Assembly (NCBI RefSeq): GCF_003987335.1
Contig: NZ_PIPK01000005.1
Span: 1-64,000, forward strand
DNA: 64,000 bases
Reading direction: 5' to 3'
Source of the DNA: Aliidiomarina maris
GTDB lineage: Bacteria; Pseudomonadota; Gammaproteobacteria; Enterobacterales; Alteromonadaceae
Shown here in pieces: positions 25,779 to 37,339 of the stretch. The position numbers and the translations under genes are program-made. Numbering within the stretch: the first letter of the stretch is position 1; every line of letters begins with the position of its first letter. Below the pieces are notes generated by a model, which was given only the letters and a program-made list of their open reading frames with translations, had not been told where the DNA came from and made no database searches.

Positions 25779-27086
25779 AAGCGCCGTACGGTGATTACCA
25801 GCGGGTTTCTTATCCTCTTCGTGCTGCCAAGCTTTGCCTGGTTACTCAACCTTGCCTTCACCAAAGCGGTGACCGAGAGCTTTGACGCCCGCCTGCAGGC
25901 ATTGCTGAATGTGGTGATAGCGGAGCTCCACGTGACTCCGGAGGGTGGTTTAAGTATGGTTGAATCATTGGGAGACAGACGTTTTAATGAGGTGTATTCC
26001 GGCTGGTATTGGCAACTCGCCACTGACAACGAGCCGATTGCAGCGTCACGTTCGTTATGGGACCAACGTTTAACCCCCAACCCCGATGGCACCGTGGGCA
26101 ATTTAATTTTGCGCGACGGTATTGGGCCGCAAGATCAGCGTTTACGCGTTGCCGAGCGTGACGTATTACTGACTGGCTACCCAGATGTGATTCACGTCAT
26201 GGTAGGTGGCGATACGCGCGAAATTGTCGCCGAGGTGCGTGCGTTTCAAAGTGTATTATGGCCAGGGATAGTTGCCATTGGTGCCTTGTTGGGGGTTTTC
26301 TTAGTGCTCCAGCTGCGTTGGTCATTGGCGCCACTGCGGCGTATGCAATTTAGTTTGGCGCGTTTTCGCCGCGGCCAGCAAACCCGGTTGCAGGGCCGCT
26401 TTCCGGTCGAGCTGCAAGGCGTGGTGGATGCATTAAATGATGTACTAGCACGGGACGAACGTTTACTCGCGCGCGGCCGTGAAACCGCAGCCAATTTAGC
26501 CCACAGTTTGAAAACTCCGTTAGCGGTTCTTAAAACCTATGTGGGTCAGTTGCAACCAGAGCACGGGCGCATGCTGGGGCAAGAAATTACGCGTATGGAG
26601 CAAGTCATTCAGTACCAGCTTGCGCGTGCGAATGCGGCTGGCGCCCATCAACTCACCCAAGCAATTGATGCGCGCCAAGCGCTGACGCCGGTGCTAACGA
26701 TGTTTAGCCGTGTATGCCAGAACCGAGGTCTAGCGTTCAACGTGCGCGGTGACACCTGCATGTGGTTGATAGCCGCTGAAGATCTACAGGAAATTATTGG
26801 TAATTTGCTTGAGAATGCGAGCAAGCATGCACATAGCCAGATTGAGCTCAACTTTGATACGCAGTTAGGTATTTTAGTCAGTGACGATGGACCCGGAATT
26901 GACCTTGCTGAGGGTGAAAATATATTTCAGCGCGGTGTGCGCTTAGACGAGCAAACCCCAGGTAGCGGCATTGGTTTAGCCATTGTTGCCGAGTTGGTGG
27001 ATGCATACGCTGGCAGTATTCAGCTGGGTCTTTCGCCGCTGGGTGGCTTAGAGGTTCACATTCAGTTTCCGACTGCAATTGCCTAA
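25770..27086 (+). CDS. Sensor histidine kinase (PhoQ/QseC type)
   Basis: 438 residues. Two TM helices (about 10-30 and 160-182) bound a periplasmic sensor of ~130 residues. The cytoplasmic part has the H-box AANLAHSLKTPLAVL, N-box IGNLLENASKHA, G1 SDDGPGI and G2 GSGIGLAIV. LAHSLKTPL rather than HELRTPL is typical of PhoQ-like kinases. No acidic Mg-binding patch could be identified with confidence. Partner of the regulator just upstream. Confidence 0.93.
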   Translation: MSIKRRTVITSGFLILFVLPSFAWLLNLAFTKAVTESFDARLQALLNVVIAELHVTPEGGLSMVESLGDRRFNEVYSGWYWQLATDNEPIAASRSLWDQRLTPNPDGTVGNLILRDGIGPQDQRLRVAERDVLLTGYPDVIHVMVGGDTREIVAEVRAFQSVLWPGIVAIGALLGVFLVLQLRWSLAPLRRMQFSLARFRRGQQTRLQGRFPVELQGVVDALNDVLARDERLLARGRETAANLAHSLKTPLAVLKTYVGQLQPEHGRMLGQEITRMEQVIQYQLARANAAGAHQLTQAIDARQALTPVLTMFSRVCQNRGLAFNVRGDTCMWLIAAEDLQEIIGNLLENASKHAHSQIELNFDTQLGILVSDDGPGIDLAEGENIFQRGVRLDEQTPGSGIGLAIVAELVDAYAGSIQLGLSPLGGLEVHIQFPTAIA

Positions 27087-27152
27087 GCGTCACAATTTTG
27101 TCATTTTACTTGGTTAGCCTTGCAGCCTGCCTTTAGCGATTAGGAACCCACT

Positions 27153-29165
27153 ATGCGTCAGCCCTCTAACAATAAGCTCATCCAATTCGATATTTCGGGG
27201 GTTGACCCGATTACTAATCAAAGTGACGGTGTAGATTTCTATACCATCGTCAATCGTCGCATGAGTCGACGCAAGTTTCTTAAAGGCAGTGTTGCCACCG
27301 CAGTCGGTGCATTTTTGACTACACCGTTGCTGGCGGCATGCTCACGACCTTCGTCACCGCAGGCGGCTGCTCCAGCCGTATCTGGTTTAGGTTTTGATGC
27401 TATTGCTGCAAATCGCGAAGACACCGTAAAAGTACCATCGGGCTACCGTGCCCAAGCCTTTTTGCCTTGGGGCACTCCCTTAGTTGCTGGCGCCGCTGCG
27501 TTCAAGCCCGATGCTAGTAACAGCGCTCTCGAACAGTCGCGTCAGGTAGGCTCGCACCATGACGGCATGCACTTTTTTCCCATTGATGTGCAATCGGGTG
27601 GGCAGAGTTCGGACGAAGGTTTGTTGGTGATGAATCATGAATACGTCGACCCCGATATTTTGCATGCGCAGCGTGCCAGCGAACTGCCGCGCCCGCAGCA
27701 AGAGGTGTTCAAAGAGTTGATGGCCCACGGTGTCTCAGTTGCGCACATTTTGCGTCAACCTGACGGCCAGTGGGCGTTAGTGCCAAATAGTCCTTACAAC
27801 CGCCGGATAACTGCAGCCACGCCGATGCGTATGAGCGGGCCAGTGGCGGGTGATGACAAGCTGGTAACCCGTTACAGCCCGGATGGCACCATGACGCGCG
27901 GCACCATGAACAATTGCGCCCATGGCTTTACCCCGTGGGGCACGTATTTAACCTGTGAAGAAAACTGGGCAGGCAATTTTGCCAATACCGACAGTGAGCA
28001 GCCACGCGAACATCGCCGCTATGGGGTGCGTACAAACCACAGTAATTACCACTGGGAAAGTGCCGAGCCTGCCAGTGACGACACTGACCGCTTCAATGCT
28101 GCTGTGCGTGGTGGCGACGCCAGCCAAGATTACCGTAACGAGCCCAACCATTTTGGCTGGATAGTCGAAATTGACCCATTTACGCCTGGAAGCACGCCGA
28201 TTAAACGCAGTTCGCTAGGCCGCTTTGCCCATGAAGGTGTGGTATTTGCACCACCGGTCGAGGGACAGCCCGTGGTGGCATACTCGGGGGACGATTCGCG
28301 GTTTGAGTACATTTATAAATTTGTCTCCAAGCACCCTTATCATCAGGCCACAGCGTCAGGCGAATTGCTTGACGAGGGCACCTTGTACGTTGCGCGCTTT
28401 AACGAGGACGGCAGCGGCGATTGGCTGGCATTGGATATTAATGACCCTGAGTTTATTGCCCGGGCCGAACAAGCAGGCGTCGAATTCAGCTCACAAGCTG
28501 ATGTGCTGTTAAATACTCGTTTAGCCGCAGATGTGATGGGTGCGACTAAAATGGATCGTCCCGAATGGGGCGCGGTTCACCCTCATACGGGCGACGTGTA
28601 TTTCACGTTAACCAATAATACTCGCCGCGATGCGTCGCAGGTGGACGCTGTCAACCCAAGAGCAGAAAACGCCCATGGCCATATTGTGCGCTGGCATGAA
28701 CGCGGCGACCACGCTGCGGCGGTGTTTGATTGGGACCTATTCTTGCTCGGTGGCGACGCGGGCACGCATACGCCAGGTACAGGTGGCGAAGGCGTGACAC
28801 TTACCAGCGACAATCATTTCGCCTGCCCGGATGGCTTATGGTTCGATAACCGTGGCGTGTTATGGATTCAAACCGACATGAGCGGCGCAATATTACGCGA
28901 AGGCAGCTTTGGCCATAATGCGATGTTGGCAGCGGACCCTGAGACCGGCGAAGTACGCCGCTTCTTGACCGGTCCTGTTGACTGCGAAGTCACGGGTGTG
29001 GTGACAACGCCCGACGGACGTACTATGTTTGTCAACATTCAACACCCTGGTGAAGGTACTGCAAGCGCAGGCTTTAGTAGTCACTGGCCAGATGGCAATG
29101 GTGCCCGCCCACGCTCTGCAACTGTCGTGATTACGCGCGACGACGGCGGGGTGGTTGGCGCTTAA
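27153..29165 (+). CDS. PhoX-family (DUF839) phosphatase with Tat signal
   Basis: 670 residues. A twin-arginine signal (SRRKFLKGSVATAVGAFLTT) lies unusually deep, at about residue 33, and is followed by LLAAC, which could be a lipobox. The mature protein is the DUF839/PhoX beta-propeller (GYRAQAFLPWGTPL, NNCAHGFTPWGTYLTCEENW, GDVYFTLTNNTRR, CDVEVTGV-like end). PhoX enzymes are calcium/iron-dependent alkaline phosphatases that release phosphate outside the cytoplasm. No Pho box was identified. It is followed at once by the pirin gene. Confidence 0.9.
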   Translation: MRQPSNNKLIQFDISGVDPITNQSDGVDFYTIVNRRMSRRKFLKGSVATAVGAFLTTPLLAACSRPSSPQAAAPAVSGLGFDAIAANREDTVKVPSGYRAQAFLPWGTPLVAGAAAFKPDASNSALEQSRQVGSHHDGMHFFPIDVQSGGQSSDEGLLVMNHEYVDPDILHAQRASELPRPQQEVFKELMAHGVSVAHILRQPDGQWALVPNSPYNRRITAATPMRMSGPVAGDDKLVTRYSPDGTMTRGTMNNCAHGFTPWGTYLTCEENWAGNFANTDSEQPREHRRYGVRTNHSNYHWESAEPASDDTDRFNAAVRGGDASQDYRNEPNHFGWIVEIDPFTPGSTPIKRSSLGRFAHEGVVFAPPVEGQPVVAYSGDDSRFEYIYKFVSKHPYHQATASGELLDEGTLYVARFNEDGSGDWLALDINDPEFIARAEQAGVEFSSQADVLLNTRLAADVMGATKMDRPEWGAVHPHTGDVYFTLTNNTRRDASQVDAVNPRAENAHGHIVRWHERGDHAAAVFDWDLFLLGGDAGTHTPGTGGEGVTLTSDNHFACPDGLWFDNRGVLWIQTDMSGAILREGSFGHNAMLAADPETGEVRRFLTGPVDCEVTGVVTTPDGRTMFVNIQHPGEGTASAGFSSHWPDGNGARPRSATVVITRDDGGVVGA

Positions 29166-29190
29166 CACGAACACAACCGGAGTAACGCCC

Positions 29191-30063
29191 ATGCAGCATC
29201 GATTAACCGCCAAGCAAGCCGACTTAGGGACCGTTACTGTGCGGCGTGTATTTCCGGTGGTTGGTTGCAAAATGATAGGTCCCTGGGTGTTTTTCGACCA
29301 TATGGGGCCCGTTACATTTGCTGCGGGTGAGGGCTTGAATGTGCCGCCCCATCCGCATATTGGCCTTGCCACCGTCACTTACTTATTTGCCGGTGAGATT
29401 TTACACCGCGATTCCCTTGGCACTGAACAAGCCGTTCGCCCAGGCGCGATTAACTTGATGGTCGCGGGGCGAGGGGTGACTCACTCGGAGCGCGAGACCG
29501 CTGAGGCTAAGCAAGCAGCGCGTGACTTGCATGGCTTGCAACTGTGGTTAGCACTGCCTGAAGCGTCAGAACAATGCGAACCCGCGTTTCACCATATTGC
29601 TGCTGAGCAGATCCCAAATGTTGAGGTCAACGGGGTAGCTGTGCGCGTGCTGATTGGTGAAGCTTATCAGCAGCGCTCTGCTGTGCCGACATTTTCACCG
29701 ACCCTGTATTTAGAGGCCCAGCTGCAAGCAGGCCAAACACTGACGTTGCCCGATGCACAAGAACTGGGCGTGTACGTGGTTGAAGGTGAGCTTGAAATCA
29801 CCCGTGACAGTCAAACCGAGCGTTATCATGCCCACCAAATGGCGGTGCTGCGTGATCTCGACCAAAGCGCGGTTACCGTAACGAGTCTGGCTGGGTGTTT
29901 GCTGGCCATTGTTGGCGGCGATAATTTAGGTCAACGTCATATTCATTGGAACTTTGTTGCCAGCCAGCGCGATATGATTAGCCAAGCGCGCGATGACTGG
30001 CAAGCAGGACATTTCCCAAGTGTGCCGGGCGATCCCGGTGAACCTGTGCCTTTACCTGAATAG
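29191..30063 (+). CDS. Pirin-family protein
   Basis: 290 residues from the ATG at 29191, which has CCGGAG eight bases upstream; an earlier in-frame start would overlap the PhoX gene. Bicupin pirin motifs are clear: VFFDHMGP, PPHPHIGLATVTYLF (two metal His) and AGRGVTHSER (His and Glu). Pirins bind iron and some have quercetinase activity; substrate unknown here. The gene is 25 bp after PhoX and likely co-transcribed. Confidence 0.9.
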   Translation: MQHRLTAKQADLGTVTVRRVFPVVGCKMIGPWVFFDHMGPVTFAAGEGLNVPPHPHIGLATVTYLFAGEILHRDSLGTEQAVRPGAINLMVAGRGVTHSERETAEAKQAARDLHGLQLWLALPEASEQCEPAFHHIAAEQIPNVEVNGVAVRVLIGEAYQQRSAVPTFSPTLYLEAQLQAGQTLTLPDAQELGVYVVEGELEITRDSQTERYHAHQMAVLRDLDQSAVTVTSLAGCLLAIVGGDNLGQRHIHWNFVASQRDMISQARDDWQAGHFPSVPGDPGEPVPLPE

Positions 30064-30078
30064 CAACGCGAAGTTTAG

Positions 30079-30876
30079 CTAACCAAATACCGTAATGGTC
30101 TGGCGGCTTATCGCAACCAGCTTGCCATCAGCGTCCCATATCTGAGCTTGCGTATGGCCGTAGCCATCGGCGGCGTAGTCAATGTATGCGGCGTACTGCC
30201 ACCAGTCCGTGGCCAGTTTGCTGCTCTCGGCCAAAGGCTCAGGAAATTCAATTGTCCAGGTCAGTGAGCTGGCTGGCGCTGGTTGTGATAAATGCGGAAG
30301 TACCGCTGGTGGCCAGGCATCGACTAAGCCTAACATCAGCCCGATGGTTATCGGCTGCGGCTCGTCGCGATACCGCATCCAGCCGCCAAATTCACGTTTT
30401 GGCTGGTTGCTAAATGGCATCGCGCCAAGGTTCAGGCAGTACTCATAATGCCGAGCGAACTCTGGCACCACACTAGATTCTGGCATACCTTGGCCGGCTT
30501 CCCGCGGTGGTACATGTGAACTTGGGGTCTCGGTGACGACAACTGCTGATGGGCGCGATTGACCAAAGGTCAGTAACGCACTTAAACCTACTTGCTGGTC
30601 TTGAATTAATTCGACACTGACCTGCGTAACATTTTTGCCTTCGCGCAGAATTCGACGCACTAAGGTTGTCGGGCCCGGCGCCAAGGGTGCAACAAAAGAC
30701 ACTGTCATTGCACGTAAGTGCTGCGAGCTCGCGACCCCATTGGCGCCATGTTGATAGGCGACAGCGGCACCAAAGCCCCCGAAAAACGCGCGCCCTTGCG
30801 CCCATCCCGATGGTAATTCTAAGGTTTGTTCGGCTTGATCGATAGCGATGCTGGATAAGGTTTGGGAAAACTGCAT
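30079..30876 (-). CDS. Acyl-CoA thioesterase-like protein (TesB-type double hotdog)
   Basis: 265 residues of two hotdog repeats. The N-terminal part has RAFFGGFGAAVAY and LRAMTVSFVAPLAPGP, typical of TesB-like thioesterase-family proteins, and the C-terminal half ends in YGHTQAQIWDADGKLVAISRQT. It probably hydrolyses a medium or long acyl-CoA in the cytoplasm. It is convergent with the pirin gene and divergent from katG. Confidence 0.85.
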   Translation of the reverse strand: MQFSQTLSSIAIDQAEQTLELPSGWAQGRAFFGGFGAAVAYQHGANGVASSQHLRAMTVSFVAPLAPGPTTLVRRILREGKNVTQVSVELIQDQQVGLSALLTFGQSRPSAVVVTETPSSHVPPREAGQGMPESSVVPEFARHYEYCLNLGAMPFSNQPKREFGGWMRYRDEPQPITIGLMLGLVDAWPPAVLPHLSQPAPASSLTWTIEFPEPLAESSKLATDWWQYAAYIDYAADGYGHTQAQIWDADGKLVAISRQTITVFG

Positions 30877-31054
30877 ACGGCTTGTCTCGTGGTTATATGA
30901 ATAAGGTGAAACACATCAGACCACTAACATACCAGCAGATAAATTTTTTACCAGCTTATACATGCTATGGCTATTTTATAAGCATCAACTAATATAGACA
31001 TGCGTAGCAGTTTACGTCCTACTTACACTCGCAACCTGTATGAGCCACAGGGGG

Positions 31055-31128
31055 TAGCGCTGTCGATTCAGAATATCCGATAAACCTAATCTGAAAATCC
31101 TGAGGTTAATCTTCAGCAGACAGCGCTA
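31055..31128. promoter_or_regulatory. Long-spaced inverted repeat upstream of katG
   Basis: TAGCGCTGTC (31055-31064) and GACAGCGCTA (31119-31128) are perfect inverted copies 54 bp apart, just inside the katG leader region. The 298-bp gap between the thioesterase gene and katG holds this pair and no other feature I can name. It could be a looping operator or the stem of a structured leader; no OxyR site was recognised. Confidence 0.4.
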
Positions 31129-31153
31129 TAGTTTGGCGGCAGTTCATACCTAA

Positions 31154-33415
<2,262 letters not shown>

Positions 33416-33447
33416 ATTGTCGCATCGGGCAAAGCTCAAAGACTCAA

Positions 33448-33476
33448 CCCTCAGCGTACGCGCTGGGGGTTTTTTT
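33448..33476 (+). terminator. Rho-independent terminator of katG
   Basis: CCCTCAGCG and CGCTGGGGG pair across a TACG loop (one G-T pair) and are followed by seven T residues. Confidence 0.88.
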
Positions 33477-33688
33477 ATGCCCCAAAGCAGCACCTGACAC
33501 TCATAAACCTTGCATGTGGATGTTCGATATTGTGCATGTTGTTGGCTGGCGCGACGGCAGGTTGGCAACTAGACTGAAGTAACACACAGCAGTGTATGAC
33601 TGTTTTATAAACTACACATTCAGTTGCGCTAACTACTTCTAACCATTGAGTATTAGCTTCCGGCTTGAATGTCAGCAAAGGGGTTACC

Positions 33689-34288
33689 ATGGCAAAAGTT
33701 TTAGTGTTGTATCATTCCATGTACGGACATATTGAAACCTTGGCTTATCAGGTGGCTGAGGGCGCAAAGTCAGTAGCAGGCGCTGAAGTTACAGTGAAAC
33801 GTGTGCCTGAAACCATGCCCAAAGATGCGTTTGAAAATGCTGGCGGCAAGACCGAGCAGGCGGCGGATGTTGCGAAGGCTTCTGAGCTGGCCGATTACGA
33901 TGCGATTATATTCGGTACCCCGACGCGTTTTGGCAACATGTCTGGCCAAATGCGTACCTTTCTGGACCAAACGGGCGGCTTGTGGGCGAAAGGTGCGCTC
34001 GCGGGCAAGATTGCCAGTGTCTTTACTTCAACTGGTACGGGTGGCGGCGACGAGATGACAATCACGTCGACGTGGACTACGTTAGCCCACCATGGCATGG
34101 TGATTGTACCGGTTGGGTACAGCCATGAAGGTGTCGCGGATATTTCTGAAGTCGGTGGCGGCACGCCATATGGTGCCTCAACCATCGCAGGCCCTGACGG
34201 TTCGCGTCAGCCAACTGAAAAAGAGTTAGCGATTGCCAAATTCCAAGGCGCCCAAGTCGCTAAGTTAGCTAGTAAGGTGTTTGGGTAG
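33689..34288 (+). CDS. wrbA: NAD(P)H:quinone oxidoreductase WrbA
   Basis: 199 residues from the ATG at 33689, the usual length. Flavodoxin-fold FMN motifs are [12 protein letters not shown] and [25 protein letters not shown]; the C-terminal half has [14 protein letters not shown] and GYSHEG. It reduces quinones by two electrons, limiting redox cycling. Its place after katG suggests an oxidative-stress neighbourhood, although a terminator separates the two. Confidence 0.95.
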   Translation: MAKVLVLYHSMYGHIETLAYQVAEGAKSVAGAEVTVKRVPETMPKDAFENAGGKTEQAADVAKASELADYDAIIFGTPTRFGNMSGQMRTFLDQTGGLWAKGALAGKIASVFTSTGTGGGDEMTITSTWTTLAHHGMVIVPVGYSHEGVADISEVGGGTPYGASTIAGPDGSRQPTEKELAIAKFQGAQVAKLASKVFG

Positions 34289-34305
34289 TTCCTTACCAAG
34301 GCTGC

Positions 34306-34425
34306 TCAATACAGGCCGGCGGTTATTTTTGCCATCGCGAAAATGACCGCTAGCGCCACCGCGACACCCACCACCGTCAGTACACCGTGCTTGTACACCC
34401 GCTGATCTTGCTTTTTTTCACTCAT
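34306..34425 (-). CDS. Putative 39-residue single-pass membrane protein
   Basis: The peptide opens MSEKKQDQRVYKHG, followed by a single hydrophobic helix (VLTVVGVAVALAVIFAMA) and ends ITAGLY. A charged N-terminus before one TM helix is a common layout for real small membrane proteins, and the frame fills the gap between wrbA and the next promoter region. The ribosome site is weak (GAAACG). I cannot name a family. Confidence 0.45.
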   Translation of the reverse strand: MSEKKQDQRVYKHGVLTVVGVAVALAVIFAMAKITAGLY

Positions 34426-34631
34426 GTCACGTTTCTCGTTTGGCCACTTACATACACGTTAATGCCATGTTAACGCATTTTTTTCAACTCAGATAACCCT
34501 TGCCTTTCGCTGCGCTACATCGCGCATAACAGCATGTAGGTCGTGTTTAACCCCGCTAATAAGTACGTGCTGTGGTAGGGTTTGGCTCAAGTAATCATGT
34601 GTAATATCAGGACGTACCAAGGGGAACGACT

Positions 34632-36695
34632 ATGAAACTCACCACGACCATGTATGCAGGCTTATTAGGCCTGCTTTCAACGTCGCTTATGGGGTGTGCA
34701 GTGGCTTCGTCACAGGCACAAACCCAAGGGCTGACAGCAGAAGACATTTGGGCAGTTAAACGGCCTTCTGCGCCCGTCATGTCGCCACAAGGCGACCGTG
34801 CTATTTTTTCCGTTACCCAGTTTGACCTCGACACCGATGGCCGTAAAAGCCACCTGCATATGCTCGAAGTTGGTAGCAACGAGATCACCCAAATAACCTT
34901 TGATGACGGTGCTGAAGGCAACCCGCAGTGGAGCCCGAATGGTGAGCAGATCGCGTTTACCGCACGTCGCGGCGGTTCAAGCAATCAACTATTCATGCTG
35001 CGCACCGACGGTGGTGAGGCCAAGCGTCTGACGGATTTACCTGTAGGTGTTTCTGCGCATCAGTGGATGCCCGACGGTGAAAGTTTAGTGTTTATGGCTC
35101 AGGTACCAAGCGACTTTGACGGCGACTGGGACGCACTAGCCAAGCAACAACGTGAGCAACGCGACAGTCATGTTACAGCCTTTACTACGGAAAACCGCTT
35201 ATATCGTCATTTCGACCAATTTCTGACTCAGGACAGCTACCCCCGCTTATTCAAAGTAGCCGTTGAGAGTGGCGAAATTAATGAGCTGACCCCAGGTTGG
35301 AGCCGATTCTTTAATATTGGCGGTGGTGTTAGTTATGATATTTCGCCAGATGGCCAGTACATTGCGTTAACTGCAAATACGACGCCTGCACCATATGACA
35401 GTCTGAATGCCGATATTTTACTATTACGAGCAGATGGCAGTGGTGATTACACCAACATCACCGAAGGCAACCCAGGGCGCGACATTGGCGCGGTGTTTAG
35501 CCCCGACGGGCAAAGTATTTTGTATGGCCGCAGCTTACGCAGCGACTTTTATGCTGACCAAATCAATCTAGTGCGTCACGACATTGCCAGTGGCGATACC
35601 CAAGTACTGACCGAAGATTTCGACCGGACGCCGGGTAATTGGCAATTTTCTCGTGACGGTGAGCAAATTTTATTTGAGGCCGATGACCGTGCCATGCGCT
35701 CGTTGTTTGCCATGCCAGCAGATGGGGGCGAGGTCATAGAGCTGTATCGCAGTGGCACCAACAGTGGGCTGCAACAAGCCGCGAATGGCGATTTGCTCTT
35801 TGTGCACCACGGCTTGGTACAAATGCCGGAAATTTTCAGCTTGTCAGCTGATTCAAGTCACAAGCAGCAAATCACTAATTTAAATACCCAACTGCAGCAA
35901 AGTATCGATTGGGGGCGGGTAGAAAACGTCACGTTCAGCGGTGCTGACGGTGCCGATGTACAAATGTTCGTGGTGTACCCACCAGGTTTTGACGAGTCCA
36001 AGCAGTACCCGCTACTTAATTTGTTGCATGGTGGACCGCATGGCAACTTTGGTGACTTCTTCCATTTTCGCTGGAACTCGCAGGTGTTTGCTGCCCCTGG
36101 TTACATCACGATTATGCCCAACTTCCATGGCTCAAGTAGCTTCGGGCAAGATTTCACCGTGTCGATTCATGGTGAGCACCCAACCAAGCCGTTTATCGAC
36201 TCAGAGCGTGCCGTTGAGTTTATGCTCGAGCGTGATTATGTGGACCCTGACCGTTTAGCCGCGGCAGGTGGTAGCTACGGTGGTTACTTAGTAAGCTGGA
36301 TTGCTGGCCACACCGATCGCTATCAAGCACTTATCAATCATGCGGGCGTGTATAACCTGATGGGGCAGTTCGCTTCGGATACAACTGCGCATCGCGGTGC
36401 AGCTTATGGCGGCACGCCATGGGACGGCTTAGACGATATGTTACGTTGGAGCCCAGCGATGCATGCGCATAACTTCTCTACGCCGATGTTGATTATGCAC
36501 GGTGAGCTGGATTACCGTGTGCCAGTAACCCAAGGCTTAGAAGTGTATGGCGTGTATAAAGGCATGGGTTTGGACGCACGCTTGGTGTATTACCCGAACG
36601 AAAACCACTGGATTCTCAACCCCAATAACTCAGTGCATTGGTTTGGTGAGTTTCAGCAGTGGCTTGACCGTTATCTAGGTGCTGGTCCGCGCTAA
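34632..36695 (+). CDS. S9-family prolyl-oligopeptidase/acylaminoacyl-peptidase-like lipoprotein
   Basis: 687 residues. The leader contains a lipobox-like LMGC at about residue 22. A WD40-like beta-propeller (repeated SPDGxxI motifs, e.g. SPQGDRAIFS, SPDGQYIALT, SPDGQSILYG) precedes an alpha/beta-hydrolase domain with the Ser in GGSYGGYLVSW (about 547), Asp in HGELDYRVP (about 626) and His in NENHWI (about 659). It should cleave short peptides outside the cytoplasmic membrane. GGGGAAC precedes the start. Confidence 0.93.
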   Translation: MKLTTTMYAGLLGLLSTSLMGCAVASSQAQTQGLTAEDIWAVKRPSAPVMSPQGDRAIFSVTQFDLDTDGRKSHLHMLEVGSNEITQITFDDGAEGNPQWSPNGEQIAFTARRGGSSNQLFMLRTDGGEAKRLTDLPVGVSAHQWMPDGESLVFMAQVPSDFDGDWDALAKQQREQRDSHVTAFTTENRLYRHFDQFLTQDSYPRLFKVAVESGEINELTPGWSRFFNIGGGVSYDISPDGQYIALTANTTPAPYDSLNADILLLRADGSGDYTNITEGNPGRDIGAVFSPDGQSILYGRSLRSDFYADQINLVRHDIASGDTQVLTEDFDRTPGNWQFSRDGEQILFEADDRAMRSLFAMPADGGEVIELYRSGTNSGLQQAANGDLLFVHHGLVQMPEIFSLSADSSHKQQITNLNTQLQQSIDWGRVENVTFSGADGADVQMFVVYPPGFDESKQYPLLNLLHGGPHGNFGDFFHFRWNSQVFAAPGYITIMPNFHGSSSFGQDFTVSIHGEHPTKPFIDSERAVEFMLERDYVDPDRLAAAGGSYGGYLVSWIAGHTDRYQALINHAGVYNLMGQFASDTTAHRGAAYGGTPWDGLDDMLRWSPAMHAHNFSTPMLIMHGELDYRVPVTQGLEVYGVYKGMGLDARLVYYPNENHWILNPNNSVHWFGEFQQWLDRYLGAGPR

Positions 36696-36698
36696 GTT

Positions 36699-37214
36699 CT
36701 AGCGCGTTGCACTGTCACTAAAGCGAGTGGCGTTCCAGTTGATGGCGCGCCATTCGCCTTCGTCTTCTACTAACACTCCAGTATTATAAAAGTAGCTCGC
36801 TTCTGAACCGTCGACAGGTTCGGCGACCAGAATGAAATTCGCAATCACGACATCATCCAGCACCGTCAACTCCAATTCCCGCGCGTGATACCATTGTGTC
36901 ACTTGCTCATCGCGAAGTGGTGCAGAGCCCCACATACCTTGCATTAACTGGTGCTTGTCCATGCGTTGCCCTGATGAGCTGGTGTAGGTCAGTTCTGCAT
37001 GCCAAAACTCGCCGTGTACGTCACCATCGCCGCGGCTGGCACCTTGCATAAACCAATCTAAGCGCTGCTGAATTGGCTGCTGTAGTGGGTGAACCTGCTC
37101 GTCATTCGTCGCGGTTGGGGTTGTGCTTTGGGCACCCGCTTGGCTGGCGAATACCAGGCTCAAACAACATATACTGGTCGCCAACAGGCGGGTGGGTAAA
37201 GTAAAAACTGACAT
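36699..37214 (-). CDS. Exported NTF2-like (DUF4440-type) protein
   Basis: 171 residues with a signal peptide (LVFASQAGAQS). The mature domain has an NTF2-like pattern: an early helix (IQQRLDWFMQGASRGD), strands FWHAELTYTSSSG and ELTVLDDVVIANFILVAEP, and an aromatic C-terminus. The family holds enzymes and binding proteins of many kinds, so no function is assigned. Convergent with the S9 peptidase gene, 3 bp apart. Confidence 0.7.
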   Translation of the reverse strand: MSVFTLPTRLLATSICCLSLVFASQAGAQSTTPTATNDEQVHPLQQPIQQRLDWFMQGASRGDGDVHGEFWHAELTYTSSSGQRMDKHQLMQGMWGSAPLRDEQVTQWYHARELELTVLDDVVIANFILVAEPVDGSEASYFYNTGVLVEDEGEWRAINWNATRFSDSATR

Positions 37215-37279
37215 AAGCGTTCTCGCAATTGATAGGTTGACCGTTTCAGCTTACTTGGCAATGCTGTGACTGACAAACA

Positions 37280-37325
37280 AAAAGGGCCTTGTTGGCACCG
37301 TAACGGTTTCCAACAAGGCCCTTTT
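37280..37325. terminator. Long-stem bidirectional terminator after the RND efflux operon
   Basis: AAAAGGGCCTTGTTGG (37280-37295) pairs perfectly with CCAACAAGGCCCTTTT (37310-37325) around a 14-base loop. It lies 15 bp after the stop of the minus-strand RND gene, with T-rich sequence on both sides. Confidence 0.88.
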
Positions 37326-37339
37326 GCATATGCTACACA

